A stretch of 64,000 nucleotides of DNA from JAAYAO01 sp051133435. Its GTDB lineage: Bacteria; Actinomycetota; Actinomycetes; Propionibacteriales; Propionibacteriaceae. The DNA is taken from assembly GCF_051133435.1 (NCBI RefSeq), contig NZ_JBPGNY010000002.1:496001-560000 (forward strand). The letters run 5' to 3'. The translations under genes were made by a program, and so were the position numbers. The notes beneath the pieces are model-generated. The model saw only the letters and a program-made list of their open reading frames with translations, was not told where the DNA came from and ran no database searches. Positions 54,495 to 63,516 of this stretch are shown here, in pieces; the first letter of the stretch is position 1, and every line of letters starts with the position of its first letter.

Positions 54495-54608
54495 TGCCGT
54501 GGGTGGGCCGGGAATACCCTGGGCTGTATCGGTGTTGGAGCTGGGTGAGATGTCCTGTGGGATACCGTCTCATTCGAATCGACAGCAACGTGGAAGGGGC
54601 CCTCACCG

Positions 54609-54974
54609 ATGGCCACGATCAACCTCACCAAGGACGACTTCGGCAAAACCATCAGCGCGGACGGCATCGTGCTGGTCGACTACTGGGCGGAATGGTGCGG
54701 TCCGTGCCGTACCTTCGGGCCGATCTTCGAAGAGGTTTCGGAGAAGCATTCCGACATCACCTTCGCCAAGGTCGACACCGAGGCCGAGCACGAGATCGCC
54801 ACTGCCCTGGAGATTCGCTCCATTCCCACCCTGATGGCTTTCCGTGACGGCATCCTGGTGTTCAACCAGGCCGGCGCGCTGCCCGCGGCCTCGCTGGAGC
54901 AGGTGATCGGCGCGGTGCGCGAACTCGACATGGACGAGGTGCGCAAGCAGGTGCAACCGGCCGAAGAGGCCTGA
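54609..54974 (+). CDS. trxA: Thioredoxin
   Basis: 121 residues. Redox site WCGPC with Cys30 and Cys33, cis-Pro in RSIPTLMAF, and the final helix ending in an acidic tail. Preceded by GGAAGGGG. Divergent from the NADPH-dependent FprA-like reductase. Confidence 0.95.
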   Translation: MATINLTKDDFGKTISADGIVLVDYWAEWCGPCRTFGPIFEEVSEKHSDITFAKVDTEAEHEIATALEIRSIPTLMAFRDGILVFNQAGALPAASLEQVIGAVRELDMDEVRKQVQPAEEA

Positions 54975-55093
54975 GCAACCGAGCTCGATTTCAACCGACC
55001 GTCCCGGGCCGTCCGGCGTTTGCCGCCGAGCGTGCGGGGGCGGTAAAGTGGCGCGCTGGCCCGGTTCTTCGAATGCTCCGGGTCGGCATACGC

Positions 55094-55138
55094 CCTCCTG
55101 TCACGGGGACGTCCCGTGGCCGCAGAGACCGTAGGAGG
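55094..55138 (+). promoter_or_regulatory. Structured rpsF leader, possible S6:S18 autoregulatory site
   Basis: CCTCCT (55094-55099) can pair with the Shine-Dalgarno AGGAGG (55133-55138), enclosing a strong hairpin CACGGG-GACGT-CCCGTG and two CCG triplets. An S6:S18-binding leader with a conserved CCG is known ahead of rpsF in many bacteria. Here the pairing would hide the rpsF ribosome-binding site. The fold is by hand. Confidence 0.6.
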
Positions 55139-55150
55139 TGGGGTACGCGC

Positions 55151-55441
55151 ATGCGCAATTACGAGATCATGGTGATCATCGACCCGAGCTTTGACGAGCG
55201 TCAGGTCAACCCGCTGGTGGAGCAGTACACCCAGACGATCACCAAGGGTGGCGGCACCGTCGACAATGTCGATGTGTGGGGCCGGCGCCGACTGGCATAC
55301 GAGATCGACAAGAAGTCCGAGGCCATTTACGTGGTTCTCAACGTCACCGCCAACCCTGCCGATGTGCAGGAGATGGACCGGCTGATGGGCATCAACGAGC
55401 AGATCATGCGGACGAAGGTCATCCGCCCCGACCTGCACTGA
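55151..55441 (+). CDS. rpsF: 30S ribosomal protein S6
   Basis: 96 residues, full length. MRNYEIMVIIDPSFDE at the start and WGRRRLAYEI in the centre are the family hallmarks. Start at 55151 with GTAGGAGG upstream; the earlier in-frame ATG at 55073 lies within the leader. First gene of rpsF-ssb-rpsR-rplI. Confidence 0.97.
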   Translation: MRNYEIMVIIDPSFDERQVNPLVEQYTQTITKGGGTVDNVDVWGRRRLAYEIDKKSEAIYVVLNVTANPADVQEMDRLMGINEQIMRTKVIRPDLH

Positions 55442-55511
55442 TCAGCTGCCCATAGCAGCTTTGTCAGAGCCAACTGGCAGGCTGTAACCAGCGACTTCGA
55501 CAGGAGACATC

Positions 55512-56018
55512 ATGGCCGGCGAGACCATCATCACCGTGGTCGGCAACCTGACTGCCGATCCCGAACTTCGGTTCACCCCCTCGGGGGCTGCGGTGGCCAA
55601 CTTCACCGTTGCGTCCACCCCCCGCACCTTCGACCGCCAGACCAACGAGTGGCGGGACGGCGAAGCGCTGTTCCTGAACTGCTCGGTGTGGCGCCAGGTG
55701 GCCGAGAACGTGGCCGAATCCCTGACCAAGGGCATGCGCGTGATCGTGCAAGGCCGGCTGAAGGCCCGCAGCTACGAAACCCGCGAGGGTGAGAAGCGCA
55801 CGGTCTTCGAGATCGATGTCGACGAAATCGGCCCTGCGTTGCGCTACGCCACCGCGAAGGTCACCAAGACCAGCGGCGGGGGCGGCGGCGGTCAGCGCAG
55901 CGGCGGATACCAGAGCGACTGGGGCGGCGGATCGTCGCAGCAGTCCGATCAGGGCGGCAACCGCAGCGCCGGTGCCGACCCGTGGGCCTCGGCCCAGAGC
56001 GAAGAACCTCCGTTCTGA
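55512..56018 (+). CDS. ssb: Single-stranded DNA-binding protein
   Basis: 168 residues. OB fold (about 1-115) with GETIITVVGNLTADPELRF, NCSVWRQVAENVAESLTKG and VIVQGRLKARSYETREG; then a Gly/Ser/Gln-rich linker and the acidic tip EEPPF that recruits repair proteins. CAGGAGACATC upstream of the ATG. The ribosomal operon location is standard. Confidence 0.96.
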   Translation: MAGETIITVVGNLTADPELRFTPSGAAVANFTVASTPRTFDRQTNEWRDGEALFLNCSVWRQVAENVAESLTKGMRVIVQGRLKARSYETREGEKRTVFEIDVDEIGPALRYATAKVTKTSGGGGGGQRSGGYQSDWGGGSSQQSDQGGNRSAGADPWASAQSEEPPF

Positions 56019-56080
56019 TCGCTCACTGAACCACCAGGCACATTCCGGCTCACGCCGGGCTCGAAAAGGAGAGCACCACA

Positions 56081-56314
56081 ATGGCCGCTTCACGCAAGCC
56101 GATCAAGAAGAAGACCGGCCCGGTCAAGACGACCCGGGTCGGGCACATCGATTACAAGGACACCGCCACCCTGCGCCGGTTCATCTCCGAGCGCGGCAAG
56201 ATCCGCGCCCGCCGGGTGACCGGACTGTCCGTCCAGGAGCAGCGCAAGGTTGCCATCGCGATCAAGAACGCCCGCGAGGTTGCCCTGCTGCCGTACGCCT
56301 CGACGGCTCGCTGA
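56081..56314 (+). CDS. rpsR: 30S ribosomal protein S18
   Basis: 77 residues, normal length. Basic N-terminus, IDYKDTATLRRFISERGKI and RRVTGLSVQEQRKV are characteristic. AAAGGAGAG upstream. No zinc-binding cysteines, so it is the zinc-free form. Confidence 0.97.
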   Translation: MAASRKPIKKKTGPVKTTRVGHIDYKDTATLRRFISERGKIRARRVTGLSVQEQRKVAIAIKNAREVALLPYASTAR

Positions 56315-56331
56315 GAAAGGACGACACGTTC

Positions 56332-56781
56332 ATGAAGGTCATTCTGACTGCTGCTGTCGACCACCTCGGCATCGCCGGAGACGTGGTGGAGGTCAAGGAC
56401 GGCTACGGCCGTAACTACCTGCTGCCGCGCAACTACGCCATCCGCTGGACCCGCGGTGCGGAGAAGCAGATCGAGGGCATCAAGCGTGCCCGCGATGCTC
56501 GCGACATCCGCAACCAGGAGCACGCCGACGAGGTGCGCAGCCAGCTCGAGGGCCTGTCGGTGTCGGTCGAGGCCAACGCCGGCGCCGAGGGCAAGCTCTT
56601 CGGTGCGGTGACCGCCGCCGACGTCGCCCAGGCGGTGAAGAAGGCCGGTGGCCCGAACATCGACCGTCGCTCGGTCGAGATCGCCAAGCCGATCAAGACC
56701 GTCGGTACCCACATCGTCGGCGTCAAGCTGCACGAAGCGGTTACCGCGCACATCCCGGTCGAGGTCACCGCGAAGGCCTGA
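56332..56781 (+). CDS. rplI: 50S ribosomal protein L9
   Basis: 149 residues. N-terminal domain with LGIAGDVVEVKDGYGRNYLL, long connecting helix, C-terminal RNA-binding domain (KLFGAVTAADVAQAV). Preceded by GAGAAAGGA. Last gene of the operon, with a terminator beyond it. Confidence 0.97.
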   Translation: MKVILTAAVDHLGIAGDVVEVKDGYGRNYLLPRNYAIRWTRGAEKQIEGIKRARDARDIRNQEHADEVRSQLEGLSVSVEANAGAEGKLFGAVTAADVAQAVKKAGGPNIDRRSVEIAKPIKTVGTHIVGVKLHEAVTAHIPVEVTAKA

Positions 56782-56817
56782 CCCGCTGAATCCGGACGTT
56801 CGTCGTCCGCGAACCTG

Positions 56818-56863
56818 CACCTGCGGGCCGTCCCACCACGGGGCGGTCCGCAGGTGTTTTGTT
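56818..56863 (+). terminator. Intrinsic terminator of the rpsF-ssb-rpsR-rplI operon
   Basis: Long GC-rich hairpin: ACCTGCGG and CCGTCCC on the left pair with GGGGCGG and CCGCAGGT on the right around ACCAC, followed by TTTTGTT. The clearest rho-independent terminator in the window; it also faces the convergent MATE gene. Confidence 0.85.
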
Positions 56864-56876
56864 GGGTATTGGGGCG

Positions 56877-58193
56877 TCAGTCGCCCAGCCGCATCCAGGC
56901 GGTGCCGCGTTGGCGCACCACGAGGGTGATCATCCGGGCCAGGATCGAGATGCCGTAGGCCACCCACAACCAGGTCAGGCCGAGCTCGTAGTGCCACACC
57001 ACCCAGGCGGCCGGGGCGTAGACCGCGGTGACGATCAGCCCGACCAGGCCCAGGTACTTCGCGTCGCCGGCCCCGATCAGCACCCCGTCCAGGACGAAAA
57101 CGACCCCGCCGATCGGGATCACCAGGGCCAACACCACCAGCACCGACATCAGCAACCGTTGCACCTCGGTGTCGGGGGTGAAGAAGCCCGCGATCGGTTG
57201 CCGCACCAGAATCAGCAGGGCGCCGACCAGTACCGCCGATCCGGCACCCCACAGCATCACCCGGCGGGTGACCGCCCGGGCACCGTCGGCGTCCCCGGCC
57301 CCGAGCCGGTGCCCGATCAGGGCCTGTGCTGCGATCGCGAAGGCGTCCAGCACGAAGGCCATCGCATTCCACAGCGTGTTGGCGACCTGGTGCGCGGCCA
57401 GCCCGATCGCCCCGGTGGTGGCCGCGGTGGCGGTGGTGATGGTGATGTTGATCTGCAGGGCCAGAGCCCGCAGGATCAGCCAACTGCTCGACCGGGCGGC
57501 CTCGGCCACCCCGCGCGGACGCAGCGCGATCGAGGCTCGTTCGCGCACCGCCCCGCGCAGCAACACCGTGGCGAGGGTGATACCGCCGCCGGTGGCCGCG
57601 ATCGTGGTGCCGAAGGCAGCGCCGGGCAGGCCCAACCCGACGACATAGACGAAGGTCAGGGTCAGGGCGATATTGATCAGGTTCACCGCGATCGCCACGA
57701 CCAGTGGGGTGCGAGTGTTCTGCAGCCCCCGCAGCACCCCGGTCGCGGCCAGGTTCACCAACAAACCGGGGAAGGCGAAGGCGGTGATCCGCAGGTAGCT
57801 CCAGGCAGCGTCCTGTACGTCGACGGGGGCGTCGTACCAGCCGAGCACGGTGCGTCCGAACACCGACACCAGCAGGGCGATGCCGGCGGCCACGATCAGG
57901 CCGAGCACCATCCCGTCGATGCCGCCCTCGATCGCGCGGCGTCGATCACCGGCTCCCAGGCGCCGGGCAACTGCGGCGGTGGTGCCGTAGGCCAGGAAAA
58001 CCGACAGACCCAGCAGCACGCCCATCACATTGGAGGCCAGTGACAGCCCGGCCAGTTCGGTGGTGCCCAGGTGCCCGACGATCGCCGAGTCGGCGACCAC
58101 CAGCAACGGTTCGGTGATCAAGGTGGCCAGGGCCGGCAGGGCGAGGGCGAAAATCTCCCGGTCGAGGCGACGGGTGGCGGGCGGACGGGTCAC
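56877..58193 (-). CDS. MATE family efflux transporter
   Basis: 438 residues, twelve helices in two homologous halves. DREIFALALPALATLITEPL near the start and IVGHLGTTELAGLSL fit the DinF-like branch. GTG start. Exports cationic drugs or metabolites with Na+ or H+; substrate unknown. Starts 34 bases from the end of the SnoaL-like gene, which lies upstream in the same direction. Confidence 0.9.
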   Translation of the reverse strand: MTRPPATRRLDREIFALALPALATLITEPLLVVADSAIVGHLGTTELAGLSLASNVMGVLLGLSVFLAYGTTAAVARRLGAGDRRRAIEGGIDGMVLGLIVAAGIALLVSVFGRTVLGWYDAPVDVQDAAWSYLRITAFAFPGLLVNLAATGVLRGLQNTRTPLVVAIAVNLINIALTLTFVYVVGLGLPGAAFGTTIAATGGGITLATVLLRGAVRERASIALRPRGVAEAARSSSWLILRALALQINITITTATAATTGAIGLAAHQVANTLWNAMAFVLDAFAIAAQALIGHRLGAGDADGARAVTRRVMLWGAGSAVLVGALLILVRQPIAGFFTPDTEVQRLLMSVLVVLALVIPIGGVVFVLDGVLIGAGDAKYLGLVGLIVTAVYAPAAWVVWHYELGLTWLWVAYGISILARMITLVVRQRGTAWMRLGD

Positions 58194-58227
58194 GTCGGCT
58201 CACCATACGCCGACCGGGACGGGGCAG

Positions 58228-58659
58228 TCAGGTCGCCCGGGACTCGAGGTGTTGCGACAGGTCGCCGAGCAGGCCCATCCGGTATTCGCGGCGGGTGAAG
58301 AACCACTCGTCGTTCTCGCAGGCGAAGGCGTCGCGGTATCCGCCGGTGATGATCGGCCGGATCGTCCCGTCGAGGCCTTGGAAGACGGTGTACTTGGTGT
58401 CGACCTCGGCCGCGGTGTGGTCGTCGTTGAAGTCGATGATCACGTTGTGCATCAGGTGGTGGGTGCGCGGCAGGCCGTCGTGCAGTGTGACGACGGAGCG
58501 CCATCTGGCCAAAGCCCCGTCGGCGTCGGTTTCCTCGCCACCCATCACCACCACCGCTCGCCGGAACAGGTCCGCGGCCTGCTCGAAGCGGGCGTTGTCG
58601 ATGTGGTCGGCATAGCGGTGAATCAGGTTGTGGATCTGAACCTCGGCTGGTGTGCGCAT
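58228..58659 (-). CDS. SnoaL-like (NTF2-fold) protein
   Basis: 143 residues. The pattern IHNLIHRYADHIDNARFEQAADLF near the N-terminus and HHLMHNVIIDFNDDHTAAEV in the middle are typical of SnoaL_4-type proteins. May be an isomerase, hydratase or binding protein; function not predictable. The start at 58659 (MRTPAEVQ) matches the fold; upstream in-frame starts add 39 unrelated residues. Confidence 0.82.
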   Translation of the reverse strand: MRTPAEVQIHNLIHRYADHIDNARFEQAADLFRRAVVVMGGEETDADGALARWRSVVTLHDGLPRTHHLMHNVIIDFNDDHTAAEVDTKYTVFQGLDGTIRPIITGGYRDAFACENDEWFFTRREYRMGLLGDLSQHLESRAT

Positions 58660-58756
58660 GGTCGGACGATGGCTTGCCCACGCCGGATTGGCAAGAGCCC
58701 TTCCACGCAACGGGTCCGGTTGCGGGTCGTTGGGGTCGGTGAACCACACTGGAGGG

Positions 58757-59293
58757 GTGAAACCTGAAACTGGCACCCATCAGCTCTCCGCGGCCAACGG
58801 CCGGATGACCCTCAACACCTCCCGGGAAGGTGTGGCCGGCAAGCTCGGCCACGACCTCACCATCGAGGTCGGCACCTGGACGGCCACCGTCACCGTGGCC
58901 GAGGAGGTCGCCGACTGCTCGGTGACCGCCACCATCGACCTCACCTCACTGCAGGTGGTGGACGGCACCGGCGGCGCCAAACCGCTGTCCGACAAGGACC
59001 GCCGCGAGATCGTCAAGAACGCGGCGAAGTCGTTGAACACCGGCAGTCACCCGAGCGCCGAGTTCACGTCACAGACGATCTCCGGTACCTGGGATGCGGC
59101 CCAGGTCTCCGGCACCCTGAATCTGGCCGGACGCAGCGCTCCGCTGGAGCTCGCCCTCACTCATGGGCCCGAGGGTTATGCCCTCACCGGCACCGTGGTG
59201 CAGACGAACTTCGGGATCAAGCCCTTCAGCGCGATGCTCGGTGCGTTGAAGATCGCCGACCCGGTACAGCTCAAGGTCACCGCCACTCTCTGA
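58757..59293 (+). CDS. YceI family protein
   Basis: 178 residues, lipocalin-like beta barrel, no signal peptide. GKLGHDLTIEVGTWTATV and FTSQTISGTWDAAQVSGTLNL are YceI hallmarks. Family members bind isoprenoid or amphiphilic ligands. GTG 58757 immediately follows GGAGGG, which is tight spacing. Confidence 0.85.
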   Translation: MKPETGTHQLSAANGRMTLNTSREGVAGKLGHDLTIEVGTWTATVTVAEEVADCSVTATIDLTSLQVVDGTGGAKPLSDKDRREIVKNAAKSLNTGSHPSAEFTSQTISGTWDAAQVSGTLNLAGRSAPLELALTHGPEGYALTGTVVQTNFGIKPFSAMLGALKIADPVQLKVTATL

Positions 59294-59342
59294 GTGTGCT
59301 GTCCGGGTCCCGGGGCAGCGCGCCGCTCCGGGAGGCCCGGGC

Positions 59343-59819
59343 TCAGCGGGCCAGTCGTTGCTCGTGCAGGCGGCGCACCCGGTCGGCCAGCCCGGGCTCG
59401 GGGCCGTCCACCTCAATGCCCGGGGCAACCTGGTGGATCGGCAGCGGGGCCACCGGGGACGCCGGCCCGCCCATTTCGCGACGCCAGGCGGTGAGTTGCT
59501 CCGACGAGGTGGCGTACACGATCCGTCCCAGCCCCACCCAGGCGTGCGCGGACGCACACATCGGGCAATGCTCGCCGGAGGTGTAGACCACGGCGCGGGC
59601 GCGCTCCTCGGGGGAGACGTTCTCGGCGGCCCACCGGGCGATCTCGAACTCGGGGTGCCGGGTGCGGTCGCCGCCGGAGACCCGGTTGTGGTCGGTGAAC
59701 AAGACCTCACCGGCGGCCGACACCAGCACCGAACCGAAGGGTTCGTCGCCGGCGGCCAGAGCCTCTTCGGCCAAGTCGACGGCCTGTTCGAGGTAGGGCA
59801 GGTCAGCTTCGGTGATCAT
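59343..59819 (-). CDS. Nucleoside/cytidine deaminase-like zinc enzyme
   Basis: 158 residues. Zinc/catalytic motif HPEFE (about 54-58) and second motif EHCPMCASA (about 82-90) of the CDA superfamily; closest in layout to guanine deaminases or TadA-like nucleoside deaminases. Start at 59819 (MITEADLP), with alternatives at 59831 and 59888. Substrate is not certain. Confidence 0.88.
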   Translation of the reverse strand: MITEADLPYLEQAVDLAEEALAAGDEPFGSVLVSAAGEVLFTDHNRVSGGDRTRHPEFEIARWAAENVSPEERARAVVYTSGEHCPMCASAHAWVGLGRIVYATSSEQLTAWRREMGGPASPVAPLPIHQVAPGIEVDGPEPGLADRVRRLHEQRLAR

Positions 59820-59942
59820 GAGGCCCACCATAGTGGCCGGCGGCACGAGCTTGTTCCACAGAGTTATCCACAGGTGTGGATGAATCACACGCGTGTAAGT
59901 ACCGGCCAGTAATACTTACGAGTAACCCCGTCCCCTTTGCAC

Positions 59943-60005
59943 ATGCAACTCAAACTCGTTCCTGCGTCATGAACTAGGTGACGCAGGAACGAGTAACGGT
60001 TGCAT
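59943..60005. repeat. Long-stem palindrome family 3, copy 2
   Basis: ATGCAAC (59943-59949) pairs with GTTGCAT (59999-60005); after a 4x4 mismatch, a 16-bp perfect stem ACTCGTTCCTGCGTCA (59954-59969) pairs with 59979-59994 around nine bases. Shares CTCGTTCCTGCGTCA and the GTTGCAT border with the copy at 47961. Lies 8 bases beyond the stop of the YibE/F gene, so it may act as a terminator. Confidence 0.85.
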
Positions 60006-60013
60006 CTGCGGAA

Positions 60014-61279
60014 TCAGTCGAGGTCGACCAGGCGATCGGTGCTCGTGGTCACCACCGGCTTGAGCGACTCGGTCTTCTTCGAAGCACCCACCACCGCTGC
60101 GCCGATCGCGGTGGTCAGCGGAATCGCCAGCACCAGACCGATCGAGCCGACCAGGGTGCGCAGAATCTCGACGGCGAACTGCTCCGACTCGATCACCTGC
60201 AGCAGCGGACGGTTGTAGATCGAGATCAGCAGCAGCACCGACAGGCTGGCACCGGCGGTGGCGAAGACCAGGGTGTACACCGACGAGGCGATGTGGTCAC
60301 GGCCGATGCGCATCGCCCGGCGGAAGATATTGCCGCCCTCGGGGTCGGTCTCGGCCAGCTCCCAGACCGCCGAGGCCTGGGTGATCGTGACGTCGTTCAA
60401 GGCACCGAGGCCGGCCAGGATCATGCCGCAGATCACCACCGAGGTGAGCTGCATGTCGGGGGCCGAGGCGAGCAGCACGAAGTCGTCCTCACCGCTGACA
60501 CCGGTGAGGTGGCCCCACGAGGTCGCCACCCAGCCGAGCAGGGCCGACAGCCCCAGACCGAAGAGGGTGCCGACCAGAGCAGTGGTGGTTCTGGTACTGA
60601 ACCCGTGCGCGGCATAGAGCACCACGAACATGATCGCCGAAGATCCGATCAGGCCGACCAGAATCGGGTTCGCCCCCGAAATCAGCGCCGGGAACATGAA
60701 CTTCACCATGATGAATCCGGCGAACGCCAGACCGAGCACCGAGATCAGACCACGCAGCCGGGCCACCGCGACCACCGCCACCAGGAACGCCAAGCCGTAG
60801 ATGATCAGCGGAATCGAGCGGGAGAAGTCCGAGAACTGGTAGGAGGCCGGGCCGCCCTCGACCGGAATCCGGAAGATCCGCACCTTCTGGCCGATCTCGG
60901 CACCCGATTGATAGTGCGCGGCGGTCAACTGCATCTGCACCTGCTGACCGGTTTCGGGGCCACTGGTGACCTCGACGGTCATGTCGGCACAGGGGGCCTC
61001 GGTATTGCCCGATCCGCCACCCTCGACACCGGAACAGTCGACCTCGGCGACCCCGACGATCTTGCCGTTCTCGATGGTCACACCGTCGACGGTGTAGGCC
61101 GAGGCGTCCTGCTTGATGTGCTCCTCGACATTGCCGGGCCACATCACGATCAACCCGACCAGGGTCCAGATCCCGATCGGGATCAGGATCACCATCATGA
61201 CCCGCAGGGCTTTGCGCTGGCGGGCGATTGCTTCCTCGCTCAACTCGCCCTTGGGAGTGTGTGAATGTGAATGAGCCAT
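60014..61279 (-). CDS. YibE/F family membrane protein
   Basis: 421 residues. N-terminal helix (about 30-50), an extracellular region with two cysteines (DCSGVEGG ... APCADM), then about seven helices with GLGALNDVTITQASAVWEL and FATAGASLSVLLLISIY, typical of YibE/F. Function unproven; often linked to peptide or ion transport. A single gene. Confidence 0.88.
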   Translation of the reverse strand: MAHSHSHTPKGELSEEAIARQRKALRVMMVILIPIGIWTLVGLIVMWPGNVEEHIKQDASAYTVDGVTIENGKIVGVAEVDCSGVEGGGSGNTEAPCADMTVEVTSGPETGQQVQMQLTAAHYQSGAEIGQKVRIFRIPVEGGPASYQFSDFSRSIPLIIYGLAFLVAVVAVARLRGLISVLGLAFAGFIMVKFMFPALISGANPILVGLIGSSAIMFVVLYAAHGFSTRTTTALVGTLFGLGLSALLGWVATSWGHLTGVSGEDDFVLLASAPDMQLTSVVICGMILAGLGALNDVTITQASAVWELAETDPEGGNIFRRAMRIGRDHIASSVYTLVFATAGASLSVLLLISIYNRPLLQVIESEQFAVEILRTLVGSIGLVLAIPLTTAIGAAVVGASKKTESLKPVVTTSTDRLVDLD

Positions 61280-61324
61280 CGGTGTTATGCCTCGGTGGTC
61301 GACTTCGTGGTTGCAGACACGCTA

Positions 61325-62815
61325 CTACCCCGGACGAGTGGACGTGTCGTCCGCCGCCTCGAACTGAAGGGGCAGTTCCAGGGTGAACTCGGCACCTCCC
61401 GTGGCGCCGTTGCGGGCGGTCACGGTGCCGCCGTGGCGGGCGACGGTCTGGGCGACGATGGACAGGCCCAACCCGGTGCCGGGGGTATTGCGCGCGGTCT
61501 CGGCCCGGTAGAACCGGTCGAACACCTTGGTCAGGTCGCTGTCGGGAATGCCCGGGCCCTCGTCGCACACCACCAACCGGCCGTCGCGCAGCGTGACCCG
61601 GATGGTGCCGGCCTCGGGGCTGAACTTCACCGCATTGTCGAGCAGGTTCAGCACCGCCCGCTGCAGCGAATCGGGCTCGCCCATCAACTCGTAGGGCTCC
61701 AATGAAACGTCGAAGTTCAGCCCCGGCCCACGCAGCCGCACCCGTTCGAGGGCCTGGTCGACCACCTCGGCCAGGTCGATCGGCTCGGGCTCGGGAGCCA
61801 TCCCGTCCTCGCGGGTCAACAGCACCAGGTCACCGATCAACGAGGTGAACTCCGACAGTTGGGCGGCGATGTCCTTGAGAATCTGGCCGCGGGCACCCTC
61901 GGGCAGCATGCCGGTTTTCTCGTCGGCGACCAGCAGTTCGATGTTGGTGCGCAGGCTGGTCAGCGGGGTGCGCAGTTCGTGGCCGGCGTCGGCGATCAAC
62001 TGGCGTTGCCGGTCGCGGGAGTCGGCCAGGGAACGCAACATGGTGTTGAACGAGCGGGTCAGCGAGCCCAGTTCGTCCTGGTCGCGCACCGTGATCGGAC
62101 GCAGGTCGTCGGTCTCGGTCACCCGCGCGACCGCCGCCGACAGTCGCCTCAGTGGGCGCAGGCTGGAGCGGGCGACCCGGTTGCCGATCACGCTGGCCGC
62201 GGTGATGCCGAACAGCCAGAAGGTGAACAACACCACCAACAGGGTTCGCAGGATCGCGTCGTAGGGGGCCAGCGGACGTCCGAGCACCAAGGCATAGCGG
62301 CCGTCCAAGCCGGGCAGTGGGACGGCGGCGATCCGTTGTCGCGCCCCGGTGACGGTGGTACCGGTGCGGGTGGACAACCCGGTTTGCAGCCGCGCGATCG
62401 CGACGTCATCGGCGGTGATCACCAGTTCGCCGTCCGGCCCGGCGGAGGACAGCACCACCGAACCGTCGGCGCGCACCAGCGACACCACCACGTTGATACT
62501 GCGCAGGTTGTCGTTGCGCAGCCCGCCCATCGTGCGGTAGTCCTGCACGATCGGCACGGCAGCCTCATTGGCCGCGTGAAGCAGTTCGCGGTCGAGTTGC
62601 TGGTAGATCGCGATCCGGGCGACGACATATCCGGCGATGGAGGTGATCGCCACCGCCGCCGTCACCGCGAGTGCGGTGAGCTGGAAGACCCGGCGTTGCA
62701 GCGGAGCTGTATTGGCCCTGATGCGGTTGGCCCTGATGCGATTACCCCGGCTGCGGTTGGCCCGATCGTCGTTGCTCCGGGTGCGCCGGCTCTCGCGCGC
62801 CGGGAGGCTGATCAC
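61325..62815 (-). CDS. mprB: Sensor histidine kinase, MprB-like
   Basis: 496 residues. Cytosolic N-terminus with a basic repeat (NRIRANRIRAN, about 25-35), helix at 44-68, extracellular sensor (70-185), helix at 190-212, HAMP, HisKA with phospho-acceptor His279 in DAGHELRTPL, and HATPase with DNAVKFSPEAG and GPGIPDSDLTKVFDRFYR. Four-base overlap with the regulator gene. By similarity to mycobacterial MprB it may sense envelope stress. Confidence 0.92.
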   Translation of the reverse strand: MISLPARESRRTRSNDDRANRSRGNRIRANRIRANTAPLQRRVFQLTALAVTAAVAITSIAGYVVARIAIYQQLDRELLHAANEAAVPIVQDYRTMGGLRNDNLRSINVVVSLVRADGSVVLSSAGPDGELVITADDVAIARLQTGLSTRTGTTVTGARQRIAAVPLPGLDGRYALVLGRPLAPYDAILRTLLVVLFTFWLFGITAASVIGNRVARSSLRPLRRLSAAVARVTETDDLRPITVRDQDELGSLTRSFNTMLRSLADSRDRQRQLIADAGHELRTPLTSLRTNIELLVADEKTGMLPEGARGQILKDIAAQLSEFTSLIGDLVLLTREDGMAPEPEPIDLAEVVDQALERVRLRGPGLNFDVSLEPYELMGEPDSLQRAVLNLLDNAVKFSPEAGTIRVTLRDGRLVVCDEGPGIPDSDLTKVFDRFYRAETARNTPGTGLGLSIVAQTVARHGGTVTARNGATGGAEFTLELPLQFEAADDTSTRPG

Positions 62816-63507
62816 GGTGGCGTGTCACGCAGCACGTACCCGACGCCGCGTACGTTGTAAATCAGCCGGGGTTCTCCTTCGGCCTCGGTCTTGCGGCGCA
62901 GGTAGCCGATGTAGACATCCAGGGAGTTCGCGGTGGTCTGGAAGTCGAAACCCCAGACCTCGTTCAGCAGCCAACTGCGTTCCAGTACCCGGCGGGGGTG
63001 CTCCATCAGGGCCCGCAGCAGGGCGAACTCGGTGCGGGTGAGCGTGATGTGGCGGCTGCCGCGCAACACCTCGCGGGTGTGCGGGTTCAGCGTCAGGTCG
63101 GCGAACTTGAGGCTGGACGCGGTCGGGTCGTCGGTCTCGCCCTGACGTTCGGCGCGCCGGATCAGCGCCCGCAGGCGAGCCAGCAACTCGTCCAGGGAGA
63201 AGGGCTTGACCATGTAGTCGTCGGCCCCGGCGTCCAATCCGTCGACCCTGTCGTCCACGGCATCGCGGGCGGTCAGAATCAGAATCGGCACGTCATTGCC
63301 GGTGGAGCGCAGCATTTTCGTGGTTTCCAGCCCGTCCAGCCGCGGCATCATCACGTCCATGATGACGGCCTCGGGACGGGTGGCCGACAGCCGGGCGAGT
63401 GCTTCCACCCCGTCGGCGGCGGTGTCCACCTCGTAGCCGCTGTACTGCAATGAGCGAGCCAACGACTCGCGCACACCCTTGTCGTCGTCGACTACCAGGA
63501 TCTCCAT
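62812..63507 (-). CDS. mprA: Response regulator, OmpR family, MprA-like
   Basis: 231 residues. Receiver domain with acidic pocket DDD (7-9), phospho-acceptor Asp51 and Lys101; winged helix with SRHITLTRTEFALLRALMEH and NVRGVGYVLRDTPP, very close to mycobacterial MprA. Upstream gene of the mprA-mprB pair. Confidence 0.94.
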   Translation of the reverse strand: MEILVVDDDKGVRESLARSLQYSGYEVDTAADGVEALARLSATRPEAVIMDVMMPRLDGLETTKMLRSTGNDVPILILTARDAVDDRVDGLDAGADDYMVKPFSLDELLARLRALIRRAERQGETDDPTASSLKFADLTLNPHTREVLRGSRHITLTRTEFALLRALMEHPRRVLERSWLLNEVWGFDFQTTANSLDVYIGYLRRKTEAEGEPRLIYNVRGVGYVLRDTPP

Positions 63508-63516
63508 GATCGAACC

